The position numbers and the translations under genes were made by a program. Shown here one piece after another: positions 1 to 8,632 of a stretch of DNA of 64,000 nucleotides (within the stretch, counting starts at the first letter, position 1; the number at the start of each line of letters is the position of its first letter). The notes under the pieces are model-generated. The model ran no database searches and was not told the origin of the DNA. It saw only the letters and a program-made list of their open reading frames with translations. The stretch covers positions 1 to 64,000 of the forward strand of contig JAHEND010000002.1 of the NCBI GenBank assembly GCA_024643325.1. Direction: 5' to 3'. Source of the DNA: Sediminicola sp. (GTDB lineage: Bacteria; Bacteroidota; Bacteroidia; Flavobacteriales; Flavobacteriaceae).

Positions 1-19
1 ATAGCTAGCGCTATTTTTT
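1..19 (+). terminator. Probable terminator of a gene left of the window
   Basis: A short stem (ATAGC/GCTAT, loop TAGC) is followed by a run of six T. It looks like the end of a rho-independent terminator for a plus-strand gene lying before the window. The stem may extend beyond base 1, so its strength cannot be judged. Confidence 0.35.
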
Positions 20-76
20 GGTTTTTTTATCCCCAACCATTTACAAGAGTAAGTTCTTGACACTTTTTGGTATAAA

Positions 77-103
77 AAAACCCACAACTTTGTTGTGGGT
101 TTT
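77..103 (-). terminator. Terminator downstream of tRNA-Ser
   Basis: The inverted repeat AAAACCCACAAC/GTTGTGGGTTTT flanks a three-base loop. On the minus strand it is followed by a T-rich tail, just past the 3' end of the tRNA. It is A/T flanked on both sides and could work in either direction. Confidence 0.7.
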
Positions 104-110
104 CTTTTGC

Positions 111-194
111 GGAGAAAGAGGGATTCGAACCCCCGGAGGTGTGACCCTCAACAGTTTTCAAGACTGCCGCATTCGACCACTCTGCCATTTCTCC
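111..194 (-). tRNA. tRNA-Ser (anticodon UGA)
   Basis: The 84-base minus-strand sequence folds as a class II tRNA. The acceptor arm is GGAGAAA/TTTCTCC, and the anticodon loop CTTGAAA puts UGA at plus positions 158-160. A long variable arm follows, and the T-loop reads GGTTCGAATCC. The long variable arm and the anticodon both indicate serine. The 3' CCA is not encoded, so it must be added after transcription. A hairpin terminator follows about ten bases downstream. Confidence 0.96.
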
Positions 195-314
195 TTGCGG
201 TTATGCGGGTGCAAATATAGGAACCTTTTTCAATTATGAAAAGGTATTTTAATGTTTTTTTTATTTTATTAAAAAAGGGTGAATATCTAATGGATTGACA
301 CTATTTTTGTTGCC

Positions 315-1073
315 ATGGAAGAATGGTACCACTATCTGTTATTAGTAGTTGTTGGTTTTACGGTTGGCTTTGTAAATACTATGGCAGGGGGAGGGTCTTT
401 GTTGTCCCTTCCAGTTTTAATTTTTTTGGGTTTACCTCCTTCAGTAGCCAATGGGACCAATAGAGTCGCTATAGTAATACAAACAGCGCTTGGAACTGCA
501 GGCTTTAAAAGTAAAGGGGTGTCTACCTATCCATTTAATCTTTATCTGGCCATAACTGCTTTTATAGGATCCATAATAGGGGCTAATATTGCAGTAGACA
601 TTAAGGGAGAGACTTTTAATAAGATTTTGGCCATTATTATGGTGGCTGTAGTGTTGATTATACTTTTTAAGCCTAAAATGAAGACAGAAGTCCTTGAGGA
701 GCGACTCAAGGGGAAATATTTGGTTTTTGCCATGATTGGGTTTTTCTTTTTTGGAATTTATGGTGGCTTTATTAACGCTGGATTGGGCTTTTTAATGATG
801 ATTTTTTTACACGGCGTGAACCGATTGAGTTTGGTCAAAACGAATATGACCAAGGTTTCCGTTGTATGCCTCTATACCTTAGCTGCATTGGCTGTTTTTG
901 CTTATAATGACAAAGTAGATTGGCTCATTGGTGGAGTACTTGCTGTAGGTAATGGAACAGGTGCTTGGGTGGCGTCTAGGTATTCTGTAAAAAAAGGCGA
1001 TGGCTTTATAAAAAAGTTTATGGTCGCTATGATAGTCATTATGGCTATTAAACTTTGGTTTTTTAATACTTAA
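315..1073 (+). CDS. TSUP family (TauE/SafE) sulfite/anion permease
   Basis: A 252-residue membrane protein with about eight hydrophobic segments and the TSUP hallmarks: a glycine-rich N-terminal repeat (NTMAGGGSLLSLPVLIFLG) and a second pseudo-repeat near residues 145-165 (FFFFGIYGGFINAGLGF). TSUP proteins move sulfite, sulfoacetate or other small organosulfur anions across the inner membrane, and the substrate cannot be read from this sequence. The ATG is kept because the first membrane segment begins right after it. The nitroreductase gene follows after 17 bases, so the two are probably co-transcribed. Family assignment is firm, substrate unknown. Confidence 0.88.
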   Translation: MEEWYHYLLLVVVGFTVGFVNTMAGGGSLLSLPVLIFLGLPPSVANGTNRVAIVIQTALGTAGFKSKGVSTYPFNLYLAITAFIGSIIGANIAVDIKGETFNKILAIIMVAVVLIILFKPKMKTEVLEERLKGKYLVFAMIGFFFFGIYGGFINAGLGFLMMIFLHGVNRLSLVKTNMTKVSVVCLYTLAALAVFAYNDKVDWLIGGVLAVGNGTGAWVASRYSVKKGDGFIKKFMVAMIVIMAIKLWFFNT

Positions 1074-1090
1074 ATAACATATAAATCCCT

Positions 1091-1723
1091 ATGAATAATA
1101 TATTAGAGGCTTTAGAATGGCGATACGCTGTCAAAAAATTTGACGATAAAGCAAGCTTAACAGAGCAGCAAATTCTCGAAGTTAAAAAAGTGTTTAATCT
1201 CAGTGCTAGTTCTTATGGGCTACAACCCTATAAGATGATCATAGTTCAAAATCCTGAATTAAAAGAAAAACTGGTAGCTGCTAGTTTTGGGCAACAGCAA
1301 ATTTCACAATCTGCAGCAATACTTGTCTTTGCTGTTAGAACAGATTTTGGGATGGATTATATTGACCAATATTTTGAGGATATGTCCACGAAAAGGCAAA
1401 TACCTTTGGAAAATTTGGAGGGGTATAAAAACTTTATGAAAGGATCTTTTGCCAATAAATCTCAGGAAGAAATAAGGTCTTGGTCCGTAAATCAAGTGTA
1501 CCTTACAATGGGTCATATGTTGGCTTCTTTAGCTGCTATGAAAATAGACGCATGCCCTATGGAAGGTTTAGACCCCAATGCATATGATAAAATATTGGAT
1601 TTGGAAGCTAAACAGTTAAAAACAATCATAGCTATGCCTATAGGGGTAAGGGCTACAGATGACGCTACAGCGTCTGCGTTAAAAGTCCGTAAAGATTTAT
1701 CAGAAATTATTATTGAACTGTAG
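1091..1723 (+). CDS. NAD(P)H-dependent nitroreductase family FMN oxidoreductase
   Basis: A 210-residue protein of the NfsB/FRase I nitroreductase family. It starts with the typical ALEWRYAVKKFD motif, in which the arginine and the following polar residues contact FMN. It keeps the internal SSYGLQPYK segment and the C-terminal MPIGVRATDD region. Family members are cytoplasmic homodimers that use NAD(P)H to reduce nitroaromatics, quinones or flavins. The true substrate is not deducible. The gene is probably the second in an operon with the TSUP permease, and it converges on ribBA with about 20 bases between the stop codons. Confidence 0.9.
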   Translation: MNNILEALEWRYAVKKFDDKASLTEQQILEVKKVFNLSASSYGLQPYKMIIVQNPELKEKLVAASFGQQQISQSAAILVFAVRTDFGMDYIDQYFEDMSTKRQIPLENLEGYKNFMKGSFANKSQEEIRSWSVNQVYLTMGHMLASLAAMKIDACPMEGLDPNAYDKILDLEAKQLKTIIAMPIGVRATDDATASALKVRKDLSEIIIEL

Positions 1724-1744
1724 TTTGCTGTTGAATACTAAAAA

Positions 1745-2875
1745 TTAGTACCCTACATAATCTACAATTTCTAATCCATAGCCTACCATTCCAACTCTCT
1801 TGGTTTGTTGGGCATTGGATAACAGTTTAATCTTGGAGATGTTTAAGTCATGTAAGATTTGGGCACCTACTCCGTAATCCTTACTGTCCATATCTATTGG
1901 TGGGGCCTCCAAAATTCCTTTAGCTTGGTTTTCCTTTAACTGACCCAATCGAGACACTAAATTTAAAACAGAAGACTCTTGGTTAATGAAAACCACAGCG
2001 CCTTTTTCTGCTTGGTTAATGGCCTTAAACATTCTATCTAATTTTTGGTCAGGATTATTAGTCAGTGTACCCAGGATGTCATTGTTTATTAAGCTTGAAT
2101 TTATTCTGGTGAGAATAGGCTCTTCTTTTTTCCAACTTCCTTTTGTAAGGGCTATATGCACTTGTTTGTTGGTGGTTTGTTCATAGGCTCTCACTCTAAA
2201 TTCTCCAAAACGGGTTTGTATGTCAAAGTCTTCCTTTTTTTCGATGAGACTGTCGTGCTCCATTCTATAGGCAACCAAGTCTTCAATAGAAACAATTTTA
2301 AGATCAAACTTTTTAGCAACTTCTAAAAGCTGAGGCAGTCTGGCCATAGTGCCGTCCTCATTCATGATTTCTACGATTACTCCTGCAGGAGAAAAGCCTC
2401 CTAATCTAGCGAAATCTATAGCAGCTTCTGTATGGCCTGTTCGTCTGAGTACTCCTCCTTCTTTAGCTACTAAAGGAAATATATGTCCTGGTTTAGACAG
2501 GTCATTGGGTTTGGTGTTTTTATCTGTTAGTGCTTTAATAGTTTTAGCCCTGTCAGCGGCAGAAATTCCAGTAGTAACACCATGGCCTTTTAAATCTACG
2601 GAAACCGTAAAGGCTGTCTCAAGTGGGTCTGTATTGTTTTGCACCATTCGGTGAAGGGATAAGGTTTCGCAACGGCGCTCCGTGAGAGGCGCACAGATGA
2701 GGCCTCTACCATGTGTGGCCATGAAATTAATCATGTCTGGTGTCACAGCTTCTGCAGCCGCTAAAAAGTCTCCTTCGTTTTCCCTGTTTTCGTCGTCTAC
2801 AACGATAATTACTTTTCCAGCTTTTATATCTGCAATGGCACTTTCTATGGTATTTAAGGCGCTATTCTCTTTCAT
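1745..2875 (-). CDS. ribB: 3,4-dihydroxy-2-butanone 4-phosphate synthase with degenerate GTP cyclohydrolase II domain (RibBA/RibBX-like)
   Basis: 376 residues. Residues 1 to about 205 form an intact DHBP synthase, which makes the four-carbon riboflavin precursor from ribulose 5-phosphate. The acidic metal site DDENRENEGD is at 27-36, HGRGLICAPL at 55-64 and GHTEAAID at 147-154. Residues 207-376 align with GTP cyclohydrolase II, but the zinc cysteines (family motif SECLTGDxxGSxRCDC) are replaced around 259-275 by SSLINNDILGTLTNNPD. The QEGRGIGL segment is replaced by QESSVLNL near 299-306. The second domain is therefore probably not catalytic and may act as a regulatory or structural domain. 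The gene starts one base after the lptF/G stop and ends a five-gene run. A separate ribA would be needed elsewhere in the genome. Confidence 0.92.
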   Translation of the reverse strand: MKENSALNTIESAIADIKAGKVIIVVDDENRENEGDFLAAAEAVTPDMINFMATHGRGLICAPLTERRCETLSLHRMVQNNTDPLETAFTVSVDLKGHGVTTGISAADRAKTIKALTDKNTKPNDLSKPGHIFPLVAKEGGVLRRTGHTEAAIDFARLGGFSPAGVIVEIMNEDGTMARLPQLLEVAKKFDLKIVSIEDLVAYRMEHDSLIEKKEDFDIQTRFGEFRVRAYEQTTNKQVHIALTKGSWKKEEPILTRINSSLINNDILGTLTNNPDQKLDRMFKAINQAEKGAVVFINQESSVLNLVSRLGQLKENQAKGILEAPPIDMDSKDYGVGAQILHDLNISKIKLLSNAQQTKRVGMVGYGLEIVDYVGY

Positions 2876-2876
2876 G

Positions 2877-4334
2877 TTACTTTCTTTTTCTAACGAATAT
2901 ATTTTTAAAGAAATCTATTATACTTCCGAATTGTACCATTCCTTTGTCTTCAGTGGCTCTTTTGGTTAAAAACACCCCTAAAGGAAGCATGATTAGGGTA
3001 GGGATCCATGCGCCAAAAAATGGAGATATATTGCCTTCTTTGGCATAATTATAGGTAAAAACACCTAAGAAGTAATAGGTTAAAAACAATACAATTGCTA
3101 TGACCATAGGGAGTCCTAGACCTCCTTTTCTGATGATTGCTCCAAGCGGTGCTCCTACAAAAAACAATACAATACAGGAGAGGGCAAGGGCGTATTTTTT
3201 ATGCAATGACAAGGCGTGCATATTGTATATTTTATACCTTATCATGAGTTCTTTGCGTTTTGTTTGAATGGTGAGCGCAGACATGGTGATGGTATTAATA
3301 GCCTCAGAAATTATTTGTGTGCCTTGAATAGGAGTGAATTTCGCTAGCATAGTATCTATAGAAGGTAAACTGTCTAAAGGCATAGCAGCTAAAGCAGAGT
3401 CTTTGGGTGTTTCTGGGGCAATAGTTCTTAATTGAATTCCCATTCTCTCTGTGATATTTTTTGATAATGCTGCCACAATAACTGCATTGTTGTTTGTGAT
3501 AGAGTCCATGTCTCTTCTTAGTTCAATAACATTTTTCATCTTATCACTATTTCCCTCCGTTTGCTCATCCATGTCTACCATGTTAAGTTCTGTTAGGTCT
3601 ATATTAATGGTATATGTTTCAAAATTAGAGACTGCGTATGGATGTTTTTGATGGTTTTTACTTGTCGTTACACTGAGGCTTTCATAGTAGTGCCCATCTT
3701 TTAATACTAGTTTTATGAGATTGCTGTTTTCTGAACTAAGTAATTCTCCCTCTTTTGCTTTAATTACAGTGGTATTAATTTGATTTTCTGTCTTTTTATG
3801 TATGGTTACATCTCTTAGGTATCGGTCATTTTCACCATATTTTTCTTGCACAAGAATGGTCATTCCTGTGCCCTCAAATTCACTAAATAATCCCTCAGCA
3901 ATGGCTACAGCAGGTTTTACTTTAGCAATATTTTTTTTCAGACTATAAGATTTAAGCTCTGCTGCTGGAATGACCCTGTCAGCAAAATAAAAAGTAACTA
4001 AACCCAATACACTCACTAAAACAATAAGTGTTCTCATGGAGCGTTGTAAGGATATTCCAGAGGCTTTCATTGCCGCAAATTCATAGTGCTCTGCAAAGGT
4101 TCCAAAGGTTAAAATAGAGGACAATAGTACCGTTAATGGTAGTACTTTTTCTGTGAGATTTGGTAAGAGATAAAAAATGAATTTTCCAATAATAACTAGG
4201 TCCAATCCTTTCCCAGCCAAGTTATCTATATACAACCAAATAGATTGGAAGATGAATATAAACATCAGTATCACAAAAGCACTTAGGAAGTTGTAGACAA
4301 ACCTAGTGAGTATGTATCTGTCTAGGATTCTCAC
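2877..4334 (-). CDS. LptF/LptG family lipopolysaccharide export permease
   Basis: A 485-residue YjgP/YjgQ-type permease. It begins MRILDRYILTRF, the usual amphipathic entry into the first membrane segment. Further hydrophobic segments follow near residues 45-125, then a long periplasmic beta-jellyroll region of about 125-370, then three C-terminal membrane helices. Two such subunits pair with the LptB ATPase to pull LPS out of the inner membrane. LptF and LptG cannot be told apart here. The start overlaps the lolA stop by four bases (ATGA), indicating translational coupling, and ribBA follows immediately. The periplasmic region is longer than in the E. coli proteins, as is common in Bacteroidota. 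Confidence 0.9.
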   Translation of the reverse strand: MRILDRYILTRFVYNFLSAFVILMFIFIFQSIWLYIDNLAGKGLDLVIIGKFIFYLLPNLTEKVLPLTVLLSSILTFGTFAEHYEFAAMKASGISLQRSMRTLIVLVSVLGLVTFYFADRVIPAAELKSYSLKKNIAKVKPAVAIAEGLFSEFEGTGMTILVQEKYGENDRYLRDVTIHKKTENQINTTVIKAKEGELLSSENSNLIKLVLKDGHYYESLSVTTSKNHQKHPYAVSNFETYTINIDLTELNMVDMDEQTEGNSDKMKNVIELRRDMDSITNNNAVIVAALSKNITERMGIQLRTIAPETPKDSALAAMPLDSLPSIDTMLAKFTPIQGTQIISEAINTITMSALTIQTKRKELMIRYKIYNMHALSLHKKYALALSCIVLFFVGAPLGAIIRKGGLGLPMVIAIVLFLTYYFLGVFTYNYAKEGNISPFFGAWIPTLIMLPLGVFLTKRATEDKGMVQFGSIIDFFKNIFVRKRK

Positions 4335-4978
4335 TCTTTAATAATGTAGTAACCCAGGTCAATATATTTTTTCTCATCAAAAGAAAAAAGATTTGGCGCT
4401 AAGTTTGTGTTGGTTTCGTATTTCGTGATCGTGATGGTCGTTTGGGTACCGTTTTTACCTGTTTCAATGACTTTATAGACTTCTTTTTTTTGGCTGTCAA
4501 CACCCAATAAAATATGAGCAATATCTGAATTACTGTCTATTGGGATAAGTTTAATGTATTGAATTTTTCTGTTTCCAACATTCTGTGCAATGTCCCATTG
4601 AAAGCGATAGCCTTCGTTATAAAAGCTCAATATTTTAGCCGGATTCATCTCTTCTCCTGCATCTTGATTAGAAACAATAGTGACTTCTTCATTTTCTGGG
4701 ACTATGGTATAGGTGTTTTTAGTGTCATTTATTTGTATTATACCCAAATATTCAAAACGATATTTTTCCCCTTTGAGTTGAACCTTTCCTGAAGTTTCTT
4801 GGTTTATACTAGCCTCTGCACTGTATAGGTTATAATTAAATTGAAGACTAACATTTTCTTGAGCTAAGAGCTTGTCTGAAACATCTTTCAGTAGTGCTTT
4901 GGAAGCGTCTTGTGACCAAGCGAATGAGCAAACACTGAGTAATAATAAAAATATCTTATACATCTTTTTGGTTTTCAT
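4331..4978 (-). CDS. lolA: LolA-like periplasmic lipoprotein carrier
   Basis: A 215-residue secreted protein. The signal peptide runs from a K-rich start through FLLLLSVCSFAWSQ, with likely cleavage after about residue 22. The mature part has the LolA/LppX beta-sandwich pattern (QFNYNL, GKVQLKGEKYRFEY, later FSFDEKKY), which forms a half-barrel that shields lipoprotein acyl chains on the way to the outer membrane. The first 23 bases overlap the end of ftsK, and the stop overlaps the lptF/G start. Together with lptF/G this places two envelope transport functions in one transcript. LolA sequences are poorly conserved, so the fold is more certain than the exact role. Confidence 0.82.
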   Translation of the reverse strand: MKTKKMYKIFLLLLSVCSFAWSQDASKALLKDVSDKLLAQENVSLQFNYNLYSAEASINQETSGKVQLKGEKYRFEYLGIIQINDTKNTYTIVPENEEVTIVSNQDAGEEMNPAKILSFYNEGYRFQWDIAQNVGNRKIQYIKLIPIDSNSDIAHILLGVDSQKKEVYKVIETGKNGTQTTITITKYETNTNLAPNLFSFDEKKYIDLGYYIIKE

Positions 4979-7379
4979 TGTCTAATAATTGTTGTAAAGC
5001 GACCATGTCTTGAACAAGAACTTGTCTTGCTTTACTTCCTTCGAACGGGCCTACAATTCCTGCAGCTTCCAATTGATCTACAATTCTTCCTGCCCTGTTA
5101 TAGCCTAATTTTAGTTTTCTTTGAATAAGTGATGCGGATCCTTGTTGTGCAATGACAATGACCTCTGCTGCCTCTCTAAACATGGCGTCTCTTTCAGAAA
5201 TATTATAGTCTATAGTGCTGCTATTATCTTCTCCAATATATTCTGGGAGAAGATACGCTTCTGGATACGCCCTTTGAGAACCAATAAAATCTGTGATTTT
5301 TTCTACCTCTGGAGTGTCTACAAAAGCACATTGTATTCTGGTGACGTCATTCCCTTGGGTATATAACATATCTCCTCTACCAATTAATTGGTCTGCACCT
5401 TGGCTGTCTAGAATTGTTCTAGAATCTATCTTTGACGTAACCCTAAACGCAATTCTGGCCGGGAAGTTGGCCTTTATGATTCCTGTAATTACATTAACTG
5501 AAGGCCTTTGGGTGGCTACAATAAGGTGAATTCCAATGGCTCTGGCCAATTGGGCCAAACGCGCAATTGGGGTTTCTACTTCTTTTCCAGCTGTCATAAT
5601 TAAATCTGCAAATTCGTCTATGACTAGTACAATATAAGGTAGAAACTTGTGGCCGTCGTTTGGATTGAGTTTTCTGGCCTTGAATTTTGTATTGTATTCT
5701 TTAATATTTCGCACCATGGCGTGCTTGAGTAATTCATAGCGGTTGTCCATCTCTATACAAAGAGAGTTTAAGGTGTGAATTACTTTGGTATTGTCTGTTA
5801 TAATGGCGTCTTCTACATCTGGTAGCTTGGCCAAATAATGTCTTTCAATTTTATTAAAAAGGGTAAGTTCTACCTTTTTAGGGTCTACTAATACAAATTT
5901 TACCTCTGCAGGGTGTTTTTTATAAAGTAGTGAGGTAAGCACGGCATTTAGTCCAACTGATTTTCCTTGACCTGTTGCTCCAGCCATGAGCATATGAGGC
6001 ATTTTAGCTAAATCTACTACAAACGTTTCATTTGAAATGGTTTTTCCAAACGCGATGGGTAATTCCATGGCAGCGTTTTGAAATTTAGCAGAGGCTATTA
6101 CAGAACGCATTGAAACGGTACTTGGATTTTTGTTAGGCACTTCAATTCCAATGGTCCCTTTTCCTGGTATTGGGGCAATAATTCTAATCCCTAAAGCAGC
6201 TAAGGATAAGGCAATGTCGTCTTCTAAATTCTTTATTTTAGAGATTCTTACACCTGCATCAGGAACTATTTCATATAGGGTTACTGTGGGTCCTATGGTC
6301 GCTTTAATCTGAGCAATACCAATATTGTAGTTTTTAAGGGTCTCCACAATTTTAACCTTGTTCTCTTCTAATTCTTCCTCATTGATTGTAATTCCAGATT
6401 CCCCTCCGTGCTTTTCTAACAGATCCAAGGAAGGAAATTTATAGTTAGAGAGTTCTAGGGTAGGGTCAAAGGCCCCAAAGTCCTTGAGTAATTGGTTGGA
6501 CAAATTATCAGTACTTTCTTCTTCCTCGTCAATAGCAGCGACCTCAATTTCTATGTTTTCGGGAGCTGGTGAGCTTTTTTTTTCTTTGTGACTGGATGCA
6601 TCCGAAATAGAGAACTCTTTTTCTACCGTTTCTAATCCAGAAGCTTCTTCGTCTTGTGCTATATCAGTTTCCTCTTGTTCCTCACTTTCTTCTATCAATT
6701 TTTGCAAGGGAGAAAGCTCTTCTATATCTGACCGGTGGGTGTATGGATCTACAATATCATTTTCAGTTTCTGTTTCTTCCACCATAGGTGTGGGTTTAAA
6801 ACGGGCAAAAAACCTGCCTAGGGATTGTGGGTTAAAATTAAACACCCTTACTATGAATATGATAAAAAAGACAGAAAGAGACAATGAAAGCCCTGTACTT
6901 CCTATATAATCTAAGGCAATATCCTTAATTTCATAACCCATTACACCTCCAAAAATCGGATAGCTGTCTGCAGTAAACCCTAATGTTATACTTAGAAATA
7001 GAGCGGAGTATAATCCCCAAAACCAAATCTTGTAGAGAGAGCTTTTTGGCAGACTCAAAAATATATAAAACCCACTAATGCAAATTAAACTGGACAATAT
7101 TAAAGCGCTTATTCCCAAACCCTTATAAACGAAAAAATAACCTAATGCAGCACCTATTTTATTTAGCGCATTCTTAGCCGCTACCTCTCTATCTAAAAAA
7201 GCACTTAAGATGCTCTGGTCTTCCTGCCAATGATTTAAAAAGGAAATAAAAGAGATGGACATTGCTAAGCCAAAGATCAAAATAACAAAACCAATAATGA
7301 CTTTGTTTTTTTTTGAAATCTCAAGCTTTAATTTAGGGGTGCTTTTTTTATGTAGTTGGTCACTTGCCTTTTTAGCCAT
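4956..7379 (-). CDS. ftsK: FtsK/SpoIIIE DNA translocase
   Basis: 807 residues in the standard FtsK order. There are four membrane segments within residues 28-180. An acidic, low-complexity linker of about 200-300 is rich in E and S. The RecA-like motor has Walker A GATGQGKS at 467-474 and a Walker B ending VLVIDEFADL. The C-terminal winged-helix gamma domain includes SASLIQRKLKLGYNRAGRI and would read the orienting DNA sequences. FtsK couples septum formation to chromosome dimer resolution and segregation. tpx lies 17 bases upstream and lolA overlaps the 3' end. Confidence 0.97.
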   Translation of the reverse strand: MAKKASDQLHKKSTPKLKLEISKKNKVIIGFVILIFGLAMSISFISFLNHWQEDQSILSAFLDREVAAKNALNKIGAALGYFFVYKGLGISALILSSLICISGFYIFLSLPKSSLYKIWFWGLYSALFLSITLGFTADSYPIFGGVMGYEIKDIALDYIGSTGLSLSLSVFFIIFIVRVFNFNPQSLGRFFARFKPTPMVEETETENDIVDPYTHRSDIEELSPLQKLIEESEEQEETDIAQDEEASGLETVEKEFSISDASSHKEKKSSPAPENIEIEVAAIDEEEESTDNLSNQLLKDFGAFDPTLELSNYKFPSLDLLEKHGGESGITINEEELEENKVKIVETLKNYNIGIAQIKATIGPTVTLYEIVPDAGVRISKIKNLEDDIALSLAALGIRIIAPIPGKGTIGIEVPNKNPSTVSMRSVIASAKFQNAAMELPIAFGKTISNETFVVDLAKMPHMLMAGATGQGKSVGLNAVLTSLLYKKHPAEVKFVLVDPKKVELTLFNKIERHYLAKLPDVEDAIITDNTKVIHTLNSLCIEMDNRYELLKHAMVRNIKEYNTKFKARKLNPNDGHKFLPYIVLVIDEFADLIMTAGKEVETPIARLAQLARAIGIHLIVATQRPSVNVITGIIKANFPARIAFRVTSKIDSRTILDSQGADQLIGRGDMLYTQGNDVTRIQCAFVDTPEVEKITDFIGSQRAYPEAYLLPEYIGEDNSSTIDYNISERDAMFREAAEVIVIAQQGSASLIQRKLKLGYNRAGRIVDQLEAAGIVGPFEGSKARQVLVQDMVALQQLLDNENQKDV

Positions 7380-7396
7380 TGTGAGGTGTTACTTTT

Positions 7397-7894
7397 TTAG
7401 AGTACAGCTAAAGCTGCTTCATAGTTAGGCTCATCTACAATTTCATTCACCTGTTCTGTGTATATTACTTTACCTGAAGGGTCTATAACAACTACAGCTC
7501 TAGAATGTAATGGAGCTAATGGCCCTTCAGTAAAACTGACTCCGTAATCTTGTCCAAAATATCCCGTTTTAAAATCAGAAAGGTTCACAACGTTTTCTAA
7601 GCCCTCTGCACCACAAAATCTAGCTTGTGCAAAAGGAAGGTCTTTAGAGATGCAAAGTACTACCGTATTTTCTTTAGCACTTCCCATTTTATTGAAAGAT
7701 CTTACGGACTGTGCACAGGTACCTGTATCTATACTTGGAAAAATATTAAGAATAATGTTCTTGCCACTAAAGTCTTCTAATGTTTTTTCTGATAAATCAG
7801 AAGCAGTAAGTGTGAAATCTGGTGCATGGCTTCCTACTGTTGGAAGTGCGCCTATAGTTTGTAATGGAGTTCCTTTTAAGTGTACCGTTGCCAT
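7397..7894 (-). CDS. tpx: Thiol peroxidase (Tpx), atypical 2-Cys peroxiredoxin
   Basis: A 165-residue peroxiredoxin of normal Tpx length. The peroxidatic cysteine is C60 within [11 protein letters not shown] and the resolving cysteine is C94 in [12 protein letters not shown], the spacing expected for an intramolecular disulfide. The N-terminal [11 protein letters not shown] strand pair is typical. It reduces hydrogen peroxide and alkyl peroxides using thioredoxin, and a thioredoxin gene lies about 0.7 kb upstream. The gene heads the ftsK-lolA-lptF/G-ribBA run. A strong hairpin just upstream separates it from the thioredoxin operon. Confidence 0.96.
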   Translation of the reverse strand: MATVHLKGTPLQTIGALPTVGSHAPDFTLTASDLSEKTLEDFSGKNIILNIFPSIDTGTCAQSVRSFNKMGSAKENTVVLCISKDLPFAQARFCGAEGLENVVNLSDFKTGYFGQDYGVSFTEGPLAPLHSRAVVVIDPSGKVIYTEQVNEIVDEPNYEAALAVL

Positions 7895-7943
7895 AATTGA
7901 AATTTTAGACTATAAAAATACGCTATTTGAAGAAGACCAAAAA

Positions 7944-7968
7944 AAAAATCTCCCAATAGGAGATTTTT
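7944..7968 (-). terminator. Terminator of the peroxiredoxin-thioredoxin operon
   Basis: A ten-base-pair perfect stem AAAAATCTCC/GGAGATTTTT with loop CAATA. On the minus strand it is followed by a run of T. It lies between the stop of the DUF6952-like gene and the start of tpx, so it ends the upstream operon and isolates tpx-ftsK. Confidence 0.85.
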
Positions 7969-8020
7969 AATTTAATAGGAAAAGTATGTATTCCTTTTAT
8001 GACATAAAGCACTGATTGTA

Positions 8021-8278
8021 TTATTTATCAATTGCGCCTAAAACTCTTTTCATAAAGTTGTTTAAAGCCTCTTTTTTAGGGGTCCCACTAGCAATAGTTT
8101 TTTGAACCTCTACTGCACCATAAAGGTTTGAGATTAATTCGCCTATAACGTCTAACTCTTCATCTTTCAAGGATGAGATTTCACAAATGGACTCCAGAGT
8201 TTCAATGGTTTCCTCTAAATAATCAACATCATTTTCTTCTACAAAAGAAAGTAAATGTTTAATGACTGGTAATTTCAT
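8021..8278 (-). CDS. Small conserved flavobacterial protein (DUF6952-like)
   Basis: An 85-residue, mostly helical acidic protein beginning MKLPVIKHLLSFVEEN. It has no signal peptide, cysteine or recognisable catalytic motif. I recognise the pattern as a small family found beside thioredoxin genes in Flavobacteria, but the function is unknown. Its first 20 bases overlap the end of the thioredoxin gene, so translation is probably coupled. Its position suggests a partner or modulator of the thioredoxin/peroxiredoxin pair, which is inference from context only. Confidence 0.75.
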   Translation of the reverse strand: MKLPVIKHLLSFVEENDVDYLEETIETLESICEISSLKDEELDVIGELISNLYGAVEVQKTIASGTPKKEALNNFMKRVLGAIDK

Positions 8279-8573
8279 TGACTAGTGTTTTAAGTACGTC
8301 GTATTTGTTGGTTTGTACTTGGTATAAAAGCGTCCCACTTGAAAAAGCAGCAAAGGTAGGCAGGTTGTCTACTTGAGCTAATTTTCTAGATTCAGGAAAT
8401 TTTTCAGCATCGGCCATAACGAATGTTATGGCTTCATTTTCCTGGGCCTCTTTTTTGAATTTAGGTTTCATGATCCTACAATTACCACACCAAGTAGCAC
8501 TGTATTGTACCATCACCTTGGGATTTTGAGCAATTATTTCTGCTAAATTGTCTTGTTCTAATTCTACAACCAT
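8259..8573 (-). CDS. Thioredoxin family protein
   Basis: A 104-residue single-domain thioredoxin with active site WCGNC (C29, C32) and the cis-proline segment DNLPTFAAF. The active-site dipeptide GN differs from the GP of classical TrxA, which usually changes the redox potential. It has no signal peptide, so it should be cytoplasmic. It lies directly downstream of a 2-Cys peroxiredoxin and is a natural candidate to recycle it. The 3' end overlaps the DUF6952-like gene. Confidence 0.9.
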   Translation of the reverse strand: MVVELEQDNLAEIIAQNPKVMVQYSATWCGNCRIMKPKFKKEAQENEAITFVMADAEKFPESRKLAQVDNLPTFAAFSSGTLLYQVQTNKYDVLKTLVNEITSH

Positions 8574-8597
8574 TATTAAATTATTTTTGAGATTAAA

Positions 8598-8615
8598 GCG
8601 GGGCTATTGCCCCGC
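8598..8615 (-). terminator. GC-rich hairpin between peroxiredoxin and thioredoxin genes
   Basis: A seven-base-pair stem GCGGGGC/GCCCCGC with a four-base loop TATT lies in the 59-base gap after the peroxiredoxin stop. The T-run that follows on the minus strand is short (TTTAAT). It may be a partial terminator that lowers expression of the thioredoxin gene relative to the peroxiredoxin, or a 3' stabilising hairpin. Confidence 0.5.
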
Positions 8616-8632
8616 CAAAATTTGTTCAAGGA

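Noticed and set aside
18-239. 73-codon plus-strand ORF across the start of the window
   Set aside because: It runs through the tRNA-Ser gene and its terminator on the other strand, and has no protein-like features.
302-309. TATTTTTG box before the TSUP gene as a promoter
   Set aside because: It ends five bases before the ATG and has no TTG at -33, so it would give an almost leaderless mRNA. Too weak to list.
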